Position numbers and translations under genes: made by a program
Origin: Channa striata
Taxonomy: Eukaryota > Chordata > Actinopteri > Anabantiformes > Channidae
Direction of reading: 5' to 3'
Assembly: GCA_033026295.1 (NCBI GenBank)
Contig: CM065173.1
Span: forward strand, 13,082,517 to 13,146,516
Length of the DNA: 64,000 bases
In this document: positions 13,857-25,378 of the stretch, in pieces
Layout of the letters: each line of letters starts with the position of its first letter
How positions within the stretch are numbered: the first letter of the stretch is position 1
Notes under the pieces: generated by a model
Databases searched by the model: none
What the model was told of the DNA's origin: nothing
The model's input: only the letters and a program-made list of their open reading frames with translations

Positions 13857-14599
13857 TGTTAGATACACGTCTGAAATTGAAATGCATCACTTCAAATATA
13901 GTTGCTGTCGGCGTTTGGATACGCGACCGCATCCACAGCCGCCACGCACGGACAGCAGACTCATGTAGGCTATGTCATCTCGATACACAACTTGGCTCCC
14001 CATACATGTGACACGATCCTACATAATGCCGTGGGATAACAGCGAGACAACTACTGGAGCTCCAGCAAGACGCCGACAACTGGAAAATACTGATATCCAG
14101 GTCAAAGTTTGGCAGAGTTTTGCTCGCCCTCAATAGCGTTGTGCAATGCCCCCTTTAATGCCCCCTGCTCGCCCGTAACGCCTTTGTTATTAGTAATCGC
14201 ATGGTATTGCACCGTCTTACCTTGCGCTCCGAGCTGTACTGCCACAAAGCCTGCACACAGCGCAACAAGCTATTGTTGTCTGCACACAGGCTTCCGTGCG
14301 GGGCCAGGGATGTGATTTTGAAGTAGAATGAATACAGTATGCAATATTGGCTTGTCCTCGCGATCTTCCCTTATTGCCAGTTTTCGGTCTGCAGCAGCTG
14401 GAGATGAAAATCGCGCACCCTGGGTCCTAGCGCCGGGTAAAGCCCTACAGGTGAATAACAAACACGCTGGTGCTCGGTGGGCATACATCTCTGAATGCAG
14501 GGGGACTTCGCTGGAGTCCAACGACAGTCCATCCAGGACAGACGTTCCTGCTTACTGATGTCAAAAACGTCAACAAAGACTTACTTAAAAGGGCCGGAA

Positions 14600-17500
14600 A
14601 TACATTTTAGAACTGCCACTTGGACTTGAACATCTTGTACGTGCCTTTTCTAATGCATTAACCTGACTTCATTTTCAATGTGGCCATCCCCGTTAATGTG
14701 ATAATATAAGCCATGTGTTTAAACTGTCACACTGTAAAATATACAGGTTTCATTTAAAGGTTCTCTTCAAGGGCTGTCTCGATAATGGTTTGTCACTTTG
14801 TTTTGCTCTATTTTCGCAGCTGATACAGATCCATGTCTTTCAATACTGATAACCTACAAATTCGGAATCCAATCTGATATAATGCTTATGTATGTATTTT
14901 TATGTGACAGTTACACATTTCATACATAGGCTAAACAAATTCTAAGTGGTTGAGCAGGTGACTTTTTTTGACAACATACTAACAGTTGTAAGAAAACAGA
15001 ACCTGCACCACATGTTTGTCTTGGTGGATTGCTTCCTATAATCCTATAACATTAGAGTTTTTGTAGAGAAATGTCAGGAAAATGAGAGGAAAGCGTGTGT
15101 AAATAAAATGTGGAAAGTTAGGTGAACCTTTCTACCAGTGACAGCACTTTAGGTTGACATGAAAAATATTGCTGCAAATAGAAACAAAGAAACTCCAAAT
15201 GGCCACATGTTGTGATTGTGGCTTCATATGAAAAGGGGGGCTTTTTAGATGTTTGTGTCTAGAGGGCGTGTTTGTGCCTATTTGTATGAGATAGACATCC
15301 AATACATGCCAGCCACTTTTTAAATAAATCATAAATTATAAATATGTTTTAAAGAAGCTCATGTTTAGTAAAGAAATAAAAAACCTAACTTTGTATTTGT
15401 GGCAACAGACCAACTAAATGCTAAAAAGGTTTGAATGGTGAAGTTAAGCAAAACAATACACGCACACACTTGCACACACAAGTCTAATAATTACTCATGA
15501 CACAGATGCACCTAAAGCTGGGAACATCTAGTTTTATTTTCTTTCTTTTTTATTTTGCTGTAATACACAGCCCTCGTACAGATATACCTGGGCTGTACAC
15601 TTATGGTAAGGACAACCTGGCAACCCTTTAGAGGGTTGTGAGGTGATATTAGTCAGTGGATAAATTGGGGCTGCTGTTAGTGAGTTAAATTTGCTAGGAC
15701 AGAAACTCCAAATGTGTCATGGGAAAACCAGCAGGATGTGAGAATACATAAAGAAGGAAGCAGGCAATGGTCTAAACTCAGGTAGGCCTGTCTTATTATG
15801 TCTGAGCAGTCTTTTGAAGCTCCTCTGCACTGTAAAAGATGATTCATGCTCTTGTGCTTTAAGATAAGTTTAGTGTAGTTTTTGACAAAGTAACGTGTTG
15901 AGCCTTATCCACTATTGGAACTAACCTGGAGATTTAAATTCTGGTTCTGGTTTGATTTTTCACTTTCCTTTTTGTGGTGTTTAATCTTAATATGAATCTG
16001 GGGCTGAGCCCCTCACACACACAGACACACACAGAGACACACTCATCCAGACTCACCCAAACCTGCAGACTAGCGATGTCATCACCATTTTACCTGCTGA
16101 AGTATTTGTTGACCCCCCTCCCCAGAGTACTTGGATTTAGAACTACTCCCTGACGGGTGCCAGAATTTAGTTCCCGGAACTTGTCTCCACAGAGTGGAAG
16201 AAGAAAGGGGAAACAAAAGCAGGACCTGGGACAAAAAGGAACAACTTCAGTAACAGGTTAGCAAGTTCCTGCAGTAGAAAACAGTCAGTGCTACTAAAGC
16301 AAAGTAAATGCAACTGCTACAGATAGAGTCCAAGTTTAGGACAGCTTCCTTCGCTTTCAACAGACAGTGTTTTCCTTAGGGGAGGGGTTAGGGTTAGGTG
16401 AAGCCGTCACCCATTCTGAAGACTGCCAGTTTAGCTTTCCAGACATTATCACTTAACTACCTGAAGCTACATTATATAACGTTTTCTAATGTGTTTAGTT
16501 GATGCTTTAAAACATATCTTCATATGGAGAGATGCTGTCAAAAGCATCTGTTACCCACAGCTGTCATTTATAACATTTTCAGCAACAAATCAGATGTGAA
16601 ACAAACACATGTGATTTGCAAACTGTTGACAACTCATATCAAGAAAGGGTCACAGATACAAATGGAATTTGTTCCAAGCACAAACACCACCAAAATGTGG
16701 AGATCACAGCAGATGTTAGATCAACAACAGAAAGTAAACTCCCTTAATGTACAATATATTGGTGAAGTTTCTCTGTTATCCTGGTTTGGTTATCTGAAGG
16801 ATGAGTCACGTCAACTGGACTTCTTTCTTCGTGGTTGGAAAGGTATTGTTACTTATTCAAGTGGCTTCTTCAGTTTTAGGGAAAGTTGGCTGGGGGACCT
16901 ATTTCTATCCTCCAGGGTGGGTCTTTGTTTCTCACCTGGCCTGAATAGGCTTGTTGGGTGGATAATAGAGAACAGGAGAGTAGGGTGGAGTCATATGGAT
17001 GTAACGATCATGACTCTTGGCACCCTACAACCCCCCAGGAGGGGATTGTTATGTGTGGCCTCCTTGGTGGATGTGTGAAGTGGTCTTAATCTTCCTGGGG
17101 TGGATGAAAGGGCAGCATAGAGGATGGGGGACAGATTCTGTCTGACGCCTCCACTTAGTTAAGAAAAGGATTCACAATAGCCTCTTTAGCCTGTTTCAAA
17201 TATAAACTACAGACAATGTCAGGACAAATCAGTTCATTGGACAAATATGGAGATTGTTCACAGTTGGGTTTCACACCTCCAGAGCTAATTTCCCTGGACA
17301 TTGTATATAAGATTATTACGTGAAGATATGGCTTCAAATACTTCTCTCTCATACTATTTGTCGTCTCGGTCCAAAATGTGTAGGTTTTTGCCCTAAACGA
17401 GTGTCCTTTAGGTGTAGGTCCATTGCTGATTCTTGTCCTGTGGTTATGCTTCTCTCATGCTGGACCATCACCCCTTGTAGAGGCTGTGTTGTTTTTCTAT

Positions 17501-18700
17501 TTAAATGAATTTAATTTTATTCAAAAGGGTTTTATCAGTGATACGCCCAATGATAAAAGCTGTAAATGATAAAATGAACTGACGGAGAAAGACAATCCTA
17601 ATCAAAACTGTTGACAGAAGAGGCATTCATGATAAAGATAAAAACTGTCCCAAGATATTTCTATGAAGGAAATATTAAAAATGTTATTTCTCACTCAACC
17701 TAATTGGTGTACTTTATTATTTGATTATCAACAGTTTTTGTTACATTGTCATTTATTTAGTTTTGTAATTTTGTAAAATATTGTGACAATCCTTTAGGGC
17801 ACCAACAGACTAAGCCTACTGTAGGCCACCAGTGTCAAGCTGTCTGGGACCACCTGGTCTTTGTGGAGTGTCCTGGAGTGTTGGCTTTTCAGTCAATTTT
17901 ACATGTCCGAATACGGCTGGTGTCTCCAGACATTGCCTGGAGCTCCATTTTACAGATGTGACATACAAAGGGAGACTAACAGAGTTAAAAACGTCTACGT
18001 GAAACTCTACTTGAGGAGTCAGCATGTACAGGAAGACAACACAATGGAAAAATTAGGTTGTAAGAAATAGTGTTTAGTTGCCAGCACAGTCGAGCTGATA
18101 ATCTAAGAAATGTAAAGACACCGCACAGTCACTTAATAGAAATGTTGTCAACGTGCCCAATTGCTCACTTTAAATCCTCGTGACAATCCAGGAAGGAGCG
18201 GCATGCTCCACACACAGGCTCACATAATACAGACTTTCTACTAGGGGGTCTCAGGATAAAGTCAGAATAATCTGAGGAGCATCTCACTTGGATATTTGCA
18301 TTCTCCACATACACGGCTCCTGGATAAAGTGTGGCAAATTTCAAGATTCCAATGAATGTGAAAGAAGCTTCAGAATGGTTGTTCAGCTTAACAAATCAGT
18401 GCATTAAAACAGACCTAAGTATTAACAAGTCCAGCAGCTGAGGTTTAACTCGGTGTGTCCAAGTCCATATGCATATAACTACAAGGCAGCTTTGCAGAAA
18501 TGTTCCATTTTAATTTTTTAAGCAAGGCATGCCCTTCTAACCAATCAGAGAAAGTCAATTATTTCTGCATGGCTACGTTTTGTAGCAGTCTCATTAATTG
18601 TAATTTCAGACTAGTACCTTCAGTACTTAGTAGAACACAACAAAACAAGGAGAGGGAGGGCTGAGCATAACTGAGTCTCCAAAGCTATGTACTGTGGCGT
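14600..18700. other. gene-poor AT-rich interval
   Basis: No coding exon is recognisable on either strand. Short features are a CA-rich patch at 16,013-16,042, two telomere-like TTAGGG units at about 16,386-16,397, and a stretch at about 16,795-17,110 that looks like a worn teleost retroelement. A 184-codon plus frame at 16,524-17,078 overlaps that stretch and resembles no protein I know. Confidence 0.5.
16795..17110 (+). repeat. probable degenerate teleost interspersed retroelement
   Basis: The segment contains ACGTCAACTGGACTTCTTTC followed about 45 bases on by AAGTGGCTTCTTCAG. I remember this pair from a very abundant fish repeat with the general form GTCAACTGGACTT...AAG(A/T)GGCTTCTTCAG, often linked to Penelope-like elements. 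The middle is diverged. Family assignment is from memory and weak. Confidence 0.35.
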
Positions 18701-18709
18701 TTACCTAAA

Positions 18710-19345
18710 ATACAAAAAGTGTACTTCTTAATGTATTCAGAGCCCTTCACTTAGGCACATTTCTTTGTATTACATAAATACATTTCATTTTAATTTGCCA
18801 TTACCAAAAGTGCCATTTTGTTTGTCAGTCTACACCACAGCCCCTAATGACAAAGTGAAAACAAACTGAAACTTTTTATTTTATTGCATATCCAAAATTG
18901 ATCAAGAAAAGTATTCTGAGCCCTAATTCACTAGTTACCGTGGCAGTAATCAAAGCTGGAAGGCTTTTTTGGGTGAGTCACTATAAGCTTTGCACACCTG
19001 TGGACTGGGCAGTTTATCACATTCATAGAGGAAGATACTCTCATGCTCTGTCAGATCAGTTAGATATTTTCTTGGACTCACATGTTCAGGTCATTACAAG
19101 GATGTTCAATGGGGTTTAAGTTCGGCTTTCGCTGGACCACTTAAGTACGGTCAGACTTCTTCTAAATCGACTTAAGAGTTGTTTTGTCTGTTGTTTGGGC
19201 CACTATCATGTTCAAAGCAGGAATTCTTTGAAGAGGTTTGTAGATGCATTCATCCCTCTTCAATTTTGATGAGTCCTCCTGTCTCTGCTGCCACCACCAT
19301 GCTTCACTGTAGAGATTTCAGTGGCATGGTGAAGAACTATATCTT
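18710..19345 (-). mobile_element. decayed Tc1/mariner transposon, transposase on minus strand
   Basis: The plus strand reads as the reverse of a fish Tc1-like element. It starts with a terminal-repeat-like stretch (TGTATTCAGAGCCCTTCACT, then CTAATGACAAAGTGAAAAC). Transposase-region landmarks follow in order: GCACACCTGTGGACTGGGCAG, CATGTTCAGGTCATTACAAG, GATGTTCAATGGGGTTTAAG, GGACCACTTAAG and CTGCCACCACCATGCTTCAC. No open frame survives, and the distal part and second terminal repeat are missing, so it cannot move by itself. Confidence 0.8.
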
Positions 19346-19349
19346 CTAA

Positions 19350-21740
19350 TTTTTTTGTTACTGAATGTAGATGATTGGACAAAATGGCTATTATATCAAT
19401 TTACAACAAATTTACAACAGTATCTTTACAAAAAGTGAAGGAGTCTTGTATACATTCTAAAGACAAAGTATAGTCTATTCTAAGACAGCATTAGCAGGAA
19501 TGCGGAATGCAGAGAAAAGACACTCATAAAATAAGAGCCAGCAGAGGTCAAAAACTACACCCATTAGTATCTTTGTTGGTGTCACATATTCCACTGATTG
19601 CCAGTTGGTGAAGTCTTTTGCTAGCCTAACCTAATATCATAAACAAGTATGATCCTTTATGTCTTTCCTGAAAATACCCATTAAACATTCAAAGGGCTGG
19701 TAGAAACATTTCCAAAAGAACATGCAGAACTATAGATGGTATAAAAAGGGAACTTTAATGTAAAAACTTTCTACAGGTTTCGGGTAGCCTCATATCCCAC
19801 GCACACAACTACCTTGCAAAAAAATGAAGTACGGGTCATGGCAAACTTGGACTGTGACGTTTTTTTTGGTTCTTCTGTTGCAATCGACTTAGTGGTTGTA
19901 TGGCCCATTGCCTGTGATGTGTACTGTCTTTCCTGCCTTGCAATGTTTCAGTCAAAAAATGGAGGTCAGCTTTTGATCAAGCACATAGGCCAAATTAATA
20001 CCTCGAAGATTCTTGTATAGTTCAACACCTAAACAAATTCACAACTTCCTTCTGTTACGCTTCAATAACCATCACACCCCGCCCTATCATGAACATTCAT
20101 TACTACAGCAAAAAATATTAGCAACCTGACCCACCCTTAATTAAATGTAACCACATAACTATAGAACCATGTAAGACAAAGTAAGAAAAGCTGTGACCAA
20201 ATCAGTCTGAGAGCTCACAGAGTTTGTACAACTGCAGCCGCTTTTACACAGCTGATCAGAGGCAAAGCAGCTGCAGACTCTCCTGACAATCTCCTGTACC
20301 TAAAGTCGCAGCAACAACAGACATTTGCAAAATAACAACTTAGCTGAATGATGATGCAAACAGAGCAATTGTTACTGACCTGACAGACACAGACCTCTTT
20401 CTTCTAACTGTGTGTTTAATGTGTGCCCGGAAAACAACTCAACTGTCGAAAACTACTTTGTGCTGCCACTTAATCTCTCACTGTCTGCTGTGCACAAGCA
20501 CAAGAGTTGTTCTTTTCCCCACTTAGAGACAGGACTTTAAAAACCCATGGATGTATAATGAGAGCTGGACACAGCGCCACCTTTCAGACACTCATCCAGT
20601 TTTTCCCACTGGCTGCTTGTTGTACTGCAATGAAAAATCCCTATGGGGCCTAGAAAGCATTGTTTCCATTGACTATAGAGAATGTGAAGTTATGTCACAC
20701 GATGTAAACAGACAAGAGCACCATGTGAGCTATATGCTCATCCTTCTACAGTGGTTACAAATACTTTTTTTATTATGTTTGGCTAAAAAGTTTTTAAATT
20801 GTTCAAATTTGATAGAAATAGGGCAAAAATAAAGTGGCACACCACTGACCAACTTTGGCAGCAACACAGATTTTAACTCACCAACAAAAAGGCAGGGGAC
20901 ACACAATGTGGCGCATGAAAAATAAATTCAGCCTAGCATAGCACCAACTTCAAATTAGCTTTAATCATAAAAAAGGCATGGACTATACCTTTAATATGTA
21001 ATATTTTTTAAAAGCAACTGAAACAGAACATCAGAAACAAATTTGTGGCTAACATACATTATATGATCACTAAACAAAATTTTACTAATAGACCAGCTAT
21101 AGTCTCAGGCGGAGAAAACTTTATTTTAAAAATTCTTACTTAATCAACGGGAAAAATAACATTTGTAAATTATTTATACTGTAAATGCTTGTTAATGCTG
21201 AAAGGCCAAATATGTTCTACTTCCAGTCTCTTCAACGTAAGAAAAGAGGTGATTTCATTTATACTTTACTGTACTTTAATTTGTCATTCTCCTGGTCTGA
21301 CACAAAAACATATTATAAGAAATTAAATTGGTCTATTTCACAGAATGTATGACATTTTATAGACCAGGAAATCAATTGGTAAACCATAAATGCTCTGAGT
21401 TATGACTAGTGGAAATAATAGTTATGCAGCCATATATAAATAAATATTACATGTCTGTTACTAATATTATTAATTTTTGAATAATGTTTGAGAAAAAATG
21501 TTAGTGTGTTTTATGTCAGTTAAATTAGAAGCCTGTTGAATACAGTAGATGTAGCTTGTTTAATTTATATGTGTATCCAGCCCACATATGAATCTGCCTT
21601 GTCTATTAATTCTGGCCTGCTGTGTTAGAGCCAGGATCAGTGAGAACACAAGCTCTGGCTGCATCTCAAGGTGTGCTATTGTACCCCACATGATAAACAG
21701 ATGCAGCTGTCATCCCCACATTTTCAAACGGAGCCTTTAT
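19350..21740. other. gene-poor AT-rich interval
   Basis: No recognisable exon, RNA gene or intact repeat. The stretch at about 20,540-20,710 (GGATGTATAATGAGAGCTGG, then CCATTGACTATAGAGAATG) looks like a dispersed fish repeat, but I could not name the family. Confidence 0.35.
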
Positions 21741-21749
21741 GGCCCTTAC

Positions 21750-21857
21750 CTCACTGGCACCTAAGGAAAGCAGGAGCACCACAGTCAAAAGGGCTAAAAA
21801 TGGAAGAATGATGCTGAAAGCACACAAATTCAAGAGGAGTGTGAACAAGGAACTCAT
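21750..21857 (-). other. hydrophobic exon-like segment with a good donor site
   Basis: An ATG at 21857 opens a 36-codon minus-strand segment that is almost wholly hydrophobic (for example FLALLTVVLLLSLGASE). It ends at a strong donor, GAG/GTAAGG. An acceptor-like TGTGTGCTTTCAG lies inside, so the exon could also be only 64 bases. It resembles a signal peptide or membrane segment. No partner exon was found further along the strand, so this may be chance. Confidence 0.2.
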
Positions 21858-22549
21858 TGGTGTAAAAATTGCATGACTTAATTTGTAAACGGCAAAATCA
21901 TGTTTTAGAATAAAACTGCCATAATTGATTTCAAAACCCACTGCATCAAAAAAGAGGGGAGAGCATTTGAGCAATTATGAACAGAATCTCAACAGTTCTT
22001 CAGTTACAGAGTTTTACATGAGAAAGTACTCACACAATAGGCACTTACTTTAGTTAAAAGGGGATAAATGCATGTACAATCTAGACATCTCAAAACACAA
22101 TCTGAACTGCAAGGTTTGGAAAATTGGAACTCTTTGATGCATAAAAACAGCACATACACTCACAAATGTAAGTGCAGTGCAGAAGTGAACCCTGAGTTTG
22201 GAGAGCATCGACTTCCACCTTCATTTCATTCATGCGCAATGCAAAGCTACACACGGATGACAGGTGACTGTATATCTATCTATATGACTCGTGACTGTAT
22301 ACATATACATATACATCGATGTCGATATGTCAGCCTGTACCTTCCGTGACACGTTAGTCAAACTGAATATAATCTGAATATAATACTCAAGTCACGTTCT
22401 TTCTGGTATTTCACGCACAAGCAGCATGGAAACAAGATATATCACGTTTTGTATCGGTGAAATCACAAGTTTCAAAATGCACGAACTCGCTCTATGCTAC
22501 GTGGTCAAGCCAAGTCAGCTTTTTAAACTACAGACGCAAATCCCTCCTC

Positions 22550-22870
22550 AGCGTGTTAAGCTCCCGCAGGGGGCAGGCAGGAAACATGGAAAAACGAGGG
22601 CGAACCATCCGGTGAGACCCAGATCGGCTGGGTGTTAGCCACCGTTAGCTGCCGTGTGAGCGGCCACAAAAGTAAAAGGCTCCGCTCGCAGCAGAACCGA
22701 ACCGCCGGCAGCGGCCAAGGCAAAACGCTTTGAGGCGGAAAGACAAGGGAGAGTGACACTGACCTTTGTTCGGTTCCGGTAAACCACAGGCTGCAGCCGT
22801 GAAGCAGACAGACAAGCTTAACGTAGCCGGAAGGCGGAATGTCCACATTGTCCTGTTAATGTCATATCGC
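22550..22870. promoter_or_regulatory. small GC/CpG-rich island
   Basis: This is a GC-rich patch in AT-rich DNA just before the tRNA gene. It contains donor-like sites on both strands: minus AACAAAG/GTCAGTG at 22764, plus AACCATCCG/GTGAGACC near 22612 and GGTTCCG/GTAAAC near 22779. It could be a small promoter for an unknown transcript. No coding sequence is recognisable. Confidence 0.3.
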
Positions 22871-22950
22871 AGAAGCGACACAATGCTAACCGTCATAAAC
22901 TCGTACTGTCGCATATATTTGTAAAGTTTTGTGGAATCAGCCAACCAGCC

Positions 22951-23023
22951 GGTTCCATAGTGTAGCGGTTATCACGTCTGCTTTACACGCAGAAGGTCCT
23001 GGGTTCGAGCCCCAGTGGAACCA
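22951..23023 (+). tRNA. tRNA-Val, anticodon UAC
   Basis: A 73-base tRNA decoding GUA valine codons. The acceptor stem GGTTCCA pairs fully with TGGAACC (23016-23022), followed by discriminator A; CCA is not encoded. The A box (TAGTGTAGCGG) and B box (GGTTCGAGCCC) are intact. The anticodon stem TCTGC/GCAGA encloses the loop TTTACAC, with TAC at 22984-22986. There is no intron. From memory it matches the vertebrate tRNA-Val-TAC almost base for base. A T7 run at 23030-23036 is the RNA polymerase III terminator. Confidence 0.97.
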
Positions 23024-23029
23024 CGCTTC

Positions 23030-23036
23030 TTTTTTT
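23030..23036 (+). terminator. RNA polymerase III terminator of tRNA-Val
   Basis: Seven consecutive T start seven bases after the tRNA 3' end, as expected for Pol III termination. Confidence 0.85.
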
Positions 23037-23039
23037 CTA

Positions 23040-24940
23040 TCTCTTCCGTTCCTGTGTGCTCACCTACTGACCGACTTTCTCATAACACTAGAATATGCGA
23101 TCTACTCAGCAATTCGTATGGTTATGACAATAATAAAGGCCCCTCCGGGCCAAGAACAGCAACTTATTCTCTTCTTCTTGGTAAACATATGGGCAAATAT
23201 GGATCTATTTTATTTACTATTTTACTAACCGCATATTGTTATTGCACACAGACAGTTACACACCTGCCTATGAGAGTTTTATGTTTTAAGTTTAATAGAC
23301 TGCAAACAGCTACTACAACAATTTTTTTCACAAATTATGCTAAGACTTGAACATTTTAAGCTTTCATCATTGTTGTGACCAGCAAACAGAGTCCAACACA
23401 GTGAAGATAAGTATAAGCAAACATATTTTTGAGTATTGGGAACTTTAGATGTAGATACGCTGAAGGATACCTTTATGATGCCCAAAAAATAATAATAATA
23501 ACAATTTAACTACACTCGTTAAATAGATCTAGATGCTAACACTTCACCTACTTATGACTGAAGGTTTGTCTTATGTTGCTTCTCTGTCTTTTTACTATCA
23601 AAATGTAATAATTACAGATATATTAAGGTATACTAATTTTTAGAGGCCTAACAATTTAACTTTTTACCTTCAAAATCTGACCAATTGTTTCAAGGTCCAA
23701 AACCTTCACTAACCACAGAATCCATTAAATAAATAAATAATAACAATAATAATCAATCTTGAATTCAAATTGTAGATAAAGACGTACAAGTAACTAATGA
23801 CAGGACGGAAGCAACTGATGACACTTCAGATTAGAGATGCCCAGAGCACAATCTCGTAGCAAATTAACACTGATGTCAAGAACCGATAACTAAAATGCAA
23901 TTTCTAGACTTATTAGGCAAAGTCATGTCTAAAATAATTTGAAATAACCATGACAGTCAAAAAGTCCTCACACAATGGGTAAAAACACCCCTGGCACCAC
24001 TCATACTATACCAATTGCTGGTCTACTGCCACAACTCTAGAAATCATATCTTTTAATATACAGCAGAGACAGTCAATCATTTTAAACACAAAATAAAAAA
24101 ACGTTGCGTCTAAAGACTGAAGGCAAGTCATAAATGTTATAATAGCTGTTATTACATGCTATGGAGTTTGGAGCGTTAAACTCAAATATTAGATTCTAAC
24201 AATGATCCAATATTCACAAACCATCGTACTGTTTATAGACAAAAAGGAGCAGCGATATTTTCTGTAATGTTTAAACACTATATATCCAATGTAACAAGGT
24301 GTCTCATTTATGTGTTAGTAATCGTTAATCACAATTAAGGTCGAGGTCAAAGTTCTGGATTCTCAGACCTTTGATGAAAATAACTATTAGTGTTAGTCTC
24401 TATGAGATTTGGTAAAGATAACAATATATACAGAACATCATCTGTCTCATCTTTTAAGATACGAGCCAACACAGGAAATACAGTCTTGTTTACAGAGAGA
24501 TTATACTGTTTTGTAAGAAAATGTGACTCCTTACAGCAACGTTGAATTCCCAAAACCTTTGATCATGTCACACACACACTGTTTTCTTCACCTTGAAAGT
24601 AAAATAACATTTTAAAAGAATAGAAGTATGTCTACATTTCAGGAAAAGTTAATTAAATATTGTTAACGTATGTTTGTTTCGGGGGCGGAATTTACGGAGC
24701 TCGTGCTACTTTTTTTTACACACAAATTCAACTGCAATTAAACATGACACGCACCACAGGAAAACACTTTATGAATTTATCAATTAAGTAATATGCACTG
24801 CAGTTACCCACGGTGTGTGAACATGTGTGTAATTATCCAGGTGTAAAAACACAACTTTACATAACCGCCGTCAATTTTTAGTTTAAAACTATAACGTTAG
24901 CTAATGAGCAATTAGGAGACGAGTTAGCCAGTTAGCTTGC
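23040..24940. other. AT-rich intergenic stretch before cstf2
   Basis: No exon, RNA gene or recognisable transposon was seen on either strand. It includes short AAT/TAA microsatellite-like patches near 23,488 and 23,728. Confidence 0.4.
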
Positions 24941-24962
24941 TAACTGTCTTTAAATCACTCAC

Positions 24963-25378
24963 CGAGTGTCGGGCTGTGGAAACGCGGGATTCTGTGGAAC
25001 ACACGGGTCGCGTTCACTGACTTCTCGTGCCGGTTACTTCTCGCTGAAGAATTACCAGTTGTAATGTTTCATTTTTAGGTCTGTCACGGTGCGAGCAGGC
25101 GGCTAACCGCGGACAACAGCGCCATCTATTCCTTCTACCACGTTCTTCACCACTTGACCCTGTTCTGCTGCATGGCTTACTTGAAAAATAAAAAAATATT
25201 ATACGATTAATTGTTTGGTGGACTGATTAATTATTTAAACATTTATGTATGAAAAAGTGTCATTCATCAAGGGGTGATGAAAGGTCGCAGCGTTGGTATT
25301 CGAATGGGGCCTTTTATTGGACAAACGGATACCGTGTCATTTTAACATCCTGGTGTCACCTTTATTTCTGTCCCCAAG
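24963..25378. promoter_or_regulatory. cstf2 promoter, possibly bidirectional
   Basis: This is a moderately CpG-rich segment immediately upstream of the cstf2 start codon. On the minus strand a consensus donor (CACTCG/GTGAGTG) ends at 24963, so a divergent non-coding first exon is possible. No TATA box is evident on the plus strand near the start, which fits a housekeeping promoter. Confidence 0.45.

Noticed and set aside
16386..16397. TTAGGG units suggesting an interstitial telomere
   Set aside because: Only about two units occur, which is expected by chance.
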